A stretch of 64,000 bases of DNA from Oryza sativa Japonica Group (lineage: Eukaryota; Streptophyta; Magnoliopsida; Poales; Poaceae), in the NCBI RefSeq assembly GCF_034140825.1, contig NC_089037.1:24381501-24445500 (forward strand). Direction: 5' to 3'. The translations under genes were made by a program, and so were the position numbers. Positions 57,925 to 64,000 of the stretch are shown here, one piece after another. Under the pieces are notes generated by a model, which was given only the letters and a program-made list of their open reading frames with translations, did no database searches and was not told the origin of the DNA. Positions within the stretch are counted from its first letter, which is position 1; each line of letters begins with the position of its first letter.

Positions 57925-58765
57925 CTAGGAAGGTGGCCCACGCGATGCGTGGGCATCCGTACTATTGTAACGTAATATTATAGTTTCTTTAGAAATTATA
58001 TCTTATAAGGACAAACTATATATCGGACATATCTGAAAACCATTGATTGACTTAGAAGATAGATCAAGGTCATGTGACTTTTGAATTGACTTTTGGACCG
58101 AGTGAGTAAATATCATGTATACCATTCGAACACATACCGTATAATATTGCTACAAGTAAAAAATGCGATAGCAAGGAACTCAAAGTTATTGTGATCGAAT
58201 CGTCTCATGAAGATGCATGATTTAGTGACAACCAAATTAAGATAGATTAACGGTTGGATTGTTTTTCTCTTCGTAGAAGTTGAAATTTTTCATATTCTTT
58301 TCCAAAGTTTTAAAGAATTTTTGTTAGGACACAAATTGCAAAATTGCTTGGTTGGGTAGTGCAAAATATCAGCAATTGTTTGAAGCTATTGTTTTTTCTT
58401 TTTCTCATGTTTGATTGCTTTCTTCGAAACATCTCAGCTACCTCAGGTACGATGCTTCATCATACATGCAGAAGGTAAATGTGCACACGTGCGAGGTCTT
58501 TAGAAGTTTTTTTTTATTTTTACAAAAGATAGATATGACAGTCTTGTTAATAGGTCCTTAATAGGTCTAGTTAATAGGTCCATCAGTTTAAGTGAAAACC
58601 GACATCAAAATATTTTTATTAAAAATAGTATAAAATATTAGGTTCATTAATTAATGTAAAGAAATAGTTAATATAGACCGTAAATTGGTAATTTAACGTA
58701 ACATTTATATTAAACAATGTGTTTTTAAAAATTTGATATAAAATAATTGTTTGATATAATAGGTA

Positions 58766-58924
58766 CTACCTCCATCCCAGAATATTTATAAACATTTTTA
58801 GAGTTGGACACGGTTATTAGTGAAAGGTTGTGATTTGTTAGGAAAAGAATGTTGGTGGAGAAGTTGTTATATTTTGGGACAAATCTTGAGGGCTAAAAGT
58901 TGTTATATTTTAGGACGAAGGGAG
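58766..58924. mobile_element. Stowaway MITE nested in the Helitron
   Basis: CTACCTCCATCCCAGAATAT at the left and ATATTTTAGGACGAAGGGAG at the right, TA on both sides. 159 bp. Confidence 0.7.
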
Positions 58925-59021
58925 TATATCGGTTTAAGTAAAGAATATTATATTGTTAATATAAAGGGTAAAATTATATAGTTATATAAAATTTATTTTC
59001 AAACATTGTGGAGCTAATTTA

Positions 59022-59024
<3 letters not shown>

Positions 59025-59093
<69 letters not shown>
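59025..59093. repeat. (AT)n microsatellite
   Basis: About 69 bp of uninterrupted AT repeat inside the non-autonomous Helitron. Confidence 0.95.
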
Positions 59094-59097
<4 letters not shown>

Positions 59098-61107
59098 CTA
59101 TGTTTATAAAGTTATAATTTCTTAAAATTTATTTTCACTAATAATAATTGCAATTTTGTCTATACATGCAGAAGAGAAGGAAGAAGAAGGAAACAAATGT
59201 ACGTTTTTAATGATATAAGTAATTTATATTTTTATATCTTTTGCCACTTTATTTTTTTAAATGTATGTTACAGTTGTATATGTATTTTTGGGTTTTTTAC
59301 AAGTCGTACGTACATACCTTTCTCTCGTCGGTGCGCTAAGGGAGATTCTGAGATAGATTATTAATAGGATTTAATCTAATGGTCCGAGATAACGGATCCA
59401 TCAATTTAAATAAAAATTGATGGCTAGATATTTTAGTTTTTTTCTCACATTTTCTAGAATTTGTTTTCTAATTTATTAGAGTGTATTTTTACAACTTAAA
59501 ATATAGTTAATATGAATATTGATTTTCTATCTCATCTAGCCAAAAAGGGAAAAAAAGAGGAAATAACAAAGAGGGTACGTACATATGTACGTACACATCC
59601 ATGAAGAGATAGATTCTTTCTCCAGATGAACCTAATTTCAAAATCTTAAGATAGATCTATGTTAGCTAAATAATAGCTAAATAATAGAAGAAGTTAGCTT
59701 AAAATAAGAGAAAAAGGAAGAGTTGGAGGGTGGCCAGAGGAAGAGAGTAAGTACTTGCGGATGTATAGTGGAGGGTGAGGCTACCGGATTTTTGAGTCTC
59801 AGAGAGATCTAATGGTTATCCCCACAAAAAAAAAATCTAACGTTTAAAATTAATGGATTAACCAATTTAATAGAAAACTAATAGATTTTTTCTAATTTAT
59901 TATAAAGCCATGTGACAACTTAATTTGGAGCGTTTTTAGAGCATTTACATTATACATGCCGTTAGGAGTCTCACATGACGACTTGAGAGCATCTATAGGA
60001 AGTTTAGATGTTAGTGGCCTTCTAATATAGGCCATTCATTTTCTTTAAAATCCATGCAGTTTTTTAAAGGAGGGTAACGTATGTACACCGGATATTCTTT
60101 TTGGCTTTTTTTAGTACTTATGTATTTATATGTACGTGGGATATTTTTTTAGGAGGAATTATTTTATAATAGATGTGATCTAATGCTATAAAATAACTGA
60201 AAATCGAAGATTGGAATTTATAGAATTTCCTATTATAATTACATAATTTTTATACGAAGACGAATGATCTAATATACACCCAAATAGTGTCAATAGCATA
60301 AAAAAGTAGAGGTTGTTGGGTAAAAAAGGGTTAAATGGGGGAGTAAAAGAAAGATGGGCACGTACCTTTCCTGTGTACAAACAGGATGAAGCAGGTGTAC
60401 ATACATGCACGCAGGTGAGATGAGAGGGAGGGACTAACTCTTGTTTTAACCTAATCTAATTTTCTAAAATATGGACCCACCAATTTACATCTCACGTAGT
60501 AAAAAAAATTATTTGGTGAATAATGGAGTACTTTTTGGCTTTCTTCAGGTGAATAGTACTATATATTTATACGTACATAGGATATTCTTTTTGGTTTGGA
60601 AGATATTTTTTTATAGATCTAATGTAATGTATAAAATAACTTGTCCATCTGATTTAAGTGAAAATCGAGGATCAAATGTTTTATTTTATTCTCAGAATTT
60701 CCTATTATAACTATACAATTTTTATACTAAAATAAATGATCAAATATACGCTCAAATGTCAATGGCATAATTAAGAATGAGGTGATATAAATATATTGTA
60801 GGGCATTCTAGATAAAATTAAATAAAAAAGTCTGAAGGGTGGGGGAGTAAAAAAAGGTGGGGCACATATATTACCTGCGTGCAATCGGTCAGGATGAGGG
60901 AGGCGTACGTTTATCTAGATAAAAACTTGTTTTTTAATCTAATCAAATCTAATCGTCTGAAATAATGGACCCACTTTTTTAAGTGAAATTCAAGGGCTAG
61001 ATATTTCTCATATATTAAAACGCCACGTGGCGATCTAGGAGCGTTTTTAGAAATCTCACGTGGCGGCTTGAGAGTGTTTGTAAGAAGTTTAATGAACTTT
61101 TAGTATA

Positions 61108-64000
61108 CTAGTAGGGTGCCCGTGTGTTGCTACGGGGAATTTTGTTGATCACAGGGGATAAAATATGGCATTGAAAAGACAAATATGGCATCGTAATGAA
61201 ACTACATGTCATAGTTGTTATGAGATTAATTTGAAAGCAAGATAGAAGTGTAGTGCAACATTTGTTGCGATTAAAACAATCTCATGGCGTTTACTAAATT
61301 ATAAAAAGCAACATAGATAGAAGACATCTATGAAAATTTGATGATGTCATACAAATAAAGCGCAAACAAAAAATATAGAACATCCAGCATTTGTAGATAC
61401 GGTATTTCTAATGGATGATCACCTCAAATTAAATCTCTCCATATTATAGTGAATCACATATTTTAGGGAACAAAGGTGCAAAGCAATCGCAGAATTTCAG
61501 TATAATAATATTCAACATAAGATATTATCCTCCAAAGATCAGATCTTATAGGTGATTTATTTCATCGTCTTCAGAAAACACCTAATACATACAAAGCCAT
61601 ACGTGAACTAAACTGTGAAGAATCACTCAGCAGTAAGAATGGAATTTAAGCAAGCATATTGTGGATGGTTAATTAGTCATATAATATACCTCTTCTAATC
61701 TGTGAGGACCTCTCTAAACACAATATTTTTTGTGTATGTTGCAGCCTGTTTAGACAATTCCTTTCCTTTCTTCTCATTGTCCTTCACGCCAGTACGCTTA
61801 GACTTTTTATTTTGTTTCTTGTCTTCGACCGGCATCGATAGTATTTTTATGTTTGTTCTAGAGGTTGCTCTGGACAGCACGACGTATAGTTGACCATGAG
61901 AGAAGACAGGCTCTGGTAAGTAGACGCCTGCATTTGGAATGGTTTGACCCTGCGCCTTATTGATGGTCAATGCAAAGCTCAATCTAACTGGAAATTGCTT
62001 CCTCTTGAAGCGAAACGGGAACATCTCATCATCAGAAGGACATAGAGGTATCCGAGGAAGGAAAACTCTCTTTCCAGCATGCTGCCCTACAACAATCTCC
62101 GCGTCAATAGCATTTTTTCCAAACTGACGAACCACCAGCCTTGTCCCATTGCAAAGTCCGTTGGCTGGGTCAATGTTCCTCAAAAGCATGATGGGGCAAT
62201 TTATCTTCAGCTTAAGCACATGCGGAGGTAGCCCATTTGGAGTTAGAGAGTTCAAGAATTCCGGCGGGTAATAGTTATGAGGGTCATCATCTGCTCGGTC
62301 AAAACTATGATATGTCATCACATCCCCTCTAAACCGCTCAATCATCTTCATGTTTATTCGATCGACGAACTCATTCCGAGTGGACAATATGGCCCTACAT
62401 GTGATGTAGTTTGGGTCCGTCAGGTTATCGTTTAGGTTGGGGAACACAGTATCGATGAGCCTTTCGAGGTCCGTTTCATTCCCTTTGCACGACCCGCAAA
62501 TATCCGAAGGAAGGCCTATGAGTCCTTCCTTGTTCACCTCCTCGGTTCCATTCCCAACTCGAAGGAGGTAGTTCGCAAACCACGCGCCCTCATATTGCGA
62601 ACAAGCTTCAATTGAACCATACAATCCCAAAGATAGGACCTGCGTAGAGTGGCATCTGTTATCTGAGACCTAGTGCCCTTCCTGATGACCGGGAGCACCT
62701 GCCTAAAATCCCCTCCAAACACAATCGTCTTCCCTCCAAACGGAGAACGCGGACAACCCATTATATCTCTCATGCTCATATCGAGGGCCTCAACCGCTTG
62801 CCTCTTTGTCATGGAGGCCTCATCCCATATTATAAGCGACGCCATCTGGAGAAGCTTCGCCGTCCCACTTTGTTTGGTGAAGCTGCAACAAGACCCTTCC
62901 TCAATGTTGAGGGGGATCTTGAACCACGAATGTGCGGTCCGGCCTCCAGGCATTATAGAAGCTGCAACACCCGACGTCGCGGTTGCCACCGCTATATCTC
63001 CTTTGCTGCGAACCGTAGCTAGCAACGCGCTATACAGGAAAGTCTTCCCCGTGCCTCCTGGGCCATCTACGAAGAAAACACCCCCCTGAGCACTGCCAAC
63101 TGCATTCATGATTTTGTTGAATGCAGACCTTTGCTCATCATTGAGCTGGTCTGAGAGGTTCATATCGTCCGTCTCCACACCAATGGATGACTCCTCAATA
63201 ATCTCTCTGGGATCTCCTCTGGTACTATCATGTGATTCATCAATTTCAGGGAACGAAAATGATGTGATTTCCTTTCCCATTGATTGTAGCATGCCTCGGA
63301 TATCTATCAGCACCATCTGTTGGACAACATGAGGGCATGCGTTGTTACGCCTGTAGTCATCAGACATGGCATCTAGATGCTTGTCCCAAAGACCACGGAC
63401 ATCGCTAGGTTCGCAATACACCAATATGGTAGCGAATAACCTGCGTAGCGACGCTGGCATCTGGAAGACCCTGGCCTCCGTAAGGCACTCGTCGAGGGTG
63501 TTGTCTGCCTCTATAAGACCCCTTCTTTCAGTTGCAGCACGGAACGAAGGCATGACCACACCATCAACAGTACGTAGGTCTTCGAATGAGGTGGAGCCTG
63601 CCACGTGGTTTAGCAGCACCCGAAGATAGTAACGCTCCCCCTCTGCCGGGTGGGCACACACAATTCTCCCGACCTGGCCACCTCTATCTCTTTTTTTCCA
63701 GTACTTACCTGCCGTCTGCCAAGTAAACCACATTGGGAAATCCCTATAAAGGATATCTCGAACCCAGACATGCTGCCTATTAGCCTCGAAATACGCTGTA
63801 AGCATCGACCTCCCTGCGTCTTCCTTATCAAGAACATCACGGAGATCCTTGTCTGCATCGAAAGCCAACATGTGCATGTTTGGCAGATGTAGTTGCAACT
63901 GCCTCACAGACGGCGAGATGTGGCATATGTCAAAACCATATATACACCACAATGCTTCTGGAGGGATCACCCACCTCGCATCCCTGTAGCGCTGAATCTC
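61108..64000 (-). mobile_element. Helitron with helicase, 3' part (continues past window)
   Basis: The minus-strand 3' end has a hairpin CCCGT-(8 nt)-ACGGG at 61119-61136, a short spacer and CTAG followed by T at 61108/61107. The helicase-coding region ends 587 bp before this terminus. The 5' end and the Rep part lie beyond the window edge. It is a DNA transposon of the rolling-circle class and potentially the autonomous type, apart from one frame change in the coding region. Confidence 0.85.
61695..64000 (-). CDS. Helitron RepHel protein, PIF1-type helicase part (partial, frameshifted)
   Basis: The reading frame is open from the window edge (EIQRYRDARWVIPPEALWCI, typical of the region just before the helicase) and includes Walker A GPGGTGKT (63041-63064). 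It continues with TATSGVAA, Walker B IIWDEAS (about 62816-62836) and VFGGDFRQVLPV. It runs out near LVRNMRA at about 62580. The neighbouring frame resumes at WFANYLLRVGNGTEE and carries the last motifs (LSFALTINKAQGQT; HGQLYVVLSRATS) to the stop at 61695. One single-base-type frame change between about 62560 and 62600 separates the halves. The protein would unwind DNA during rolling-circle transposition. The N-terminal replication-initiator (HUH) domain is outside the window. As written, the product would be truncated. Confidence 0.9.

Larger units (their letters stand above)
57925..61107 (-). mobile_element. Non-autonomous Helitron
   Basis: On the minus strand the 3' end is a perfect 8-bp hairpin (GCCCACGC-ATC-GCGTGGGC, 57936-57954), an 11-nt spacer and CTAG followed by T, the hallmark of a Helitron end. 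The opposite edge is rice-Helitron-like 5' sequence (TACTAAAAGTTCATTAAAC... with CGCCACGTG motifs, 60990-61106). It abuts the next Helitron. The body (3.2 kb) is AT-rich without a helicase. It contains diverged tandem copies of a roughly 480-bp unit (about 60070-60480 and 60540-60975, with part of a third at 59330-59420), a Stowaway and an AT microsatellite. The exact 5' base is uncertain because the TC start is not visible. Confidence 0.65.

Overview
This is plant nuclear DNA, almost certainly from rice (Oryza). The genes are intron-rich with GT-AG introns. Between them lie dense grass-type transposons: Stowaway, Tourist, Mutator-like (MULE), hAT, Helitron, a tRNA-derived SINE, LTR remnants and a TRIM. 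Several transposable elements have GC-rich interiors, as rice Pack-MULEs do. From memory, and not searched, the gene order recalls the B3/REM cluster around Os03g0619600-Os03g0620500 on rice chromosome 3. All exon models are read by eye from frame continuity and splice sites.

Layout. (1) 1-4.6 kb: a TRIM retroelement inserted into a CACTA-like end, a GC-rich repeat island, a Stowaway MITE, then the upstream region of the first B3 gene. (2) 4.6-18.8 kb: two tandemly duplicated three-B3-domain genes. The first is intact. The second carries a 7-nt deletion in its first B3 domain. An old LTR-retroelement piece and several MITEs separate them. (3) 18.8-24.9 kb: a SINE, a long inverted-repeat element, a small exon-like fragment and short repeats. 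(4) 24.95-26.92 kb, minus strand: SLY1, a Sec1/Munc18 protein for ER-Golgi SNARE fusion, with one intron. (5) 27.5-35.3 kb: SINE tail, solo LTR with perfect target duplication, two MULEs, a possible nested Helitron, an intron-containing tRNA-Tyr gene with a tandem array beside it, and a Pack-MULE with an antisense cytochrome P450 fragment. (6) 35.6-41.8 kb: an 11-exon ankyrin-repeat plus TPR protein. (7) 42.4-46.2 kb: MULE, MITEs and a non-autonomous hAT. (8) 47.5-56.6 kb: three tandem two-B3-domain genes of identical exon plan. (9) 57.9-64.0 kb: two Helitrons end to end in the same orientation. The second encodes a PIF1-type helicase that runs off the window edge.

The five B3 genes form one REM-type family split into two subgroups by SLY1 and the ankyrin-TPR gene, which are unrelated housekeeping-type genes. 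Nothing suggests the genes act in one pathway. The cluster's interest is evolutionary: tandem duplication, decay of one copy, splice-site shifts and element capture. I found no clearly unprecedented biological system.
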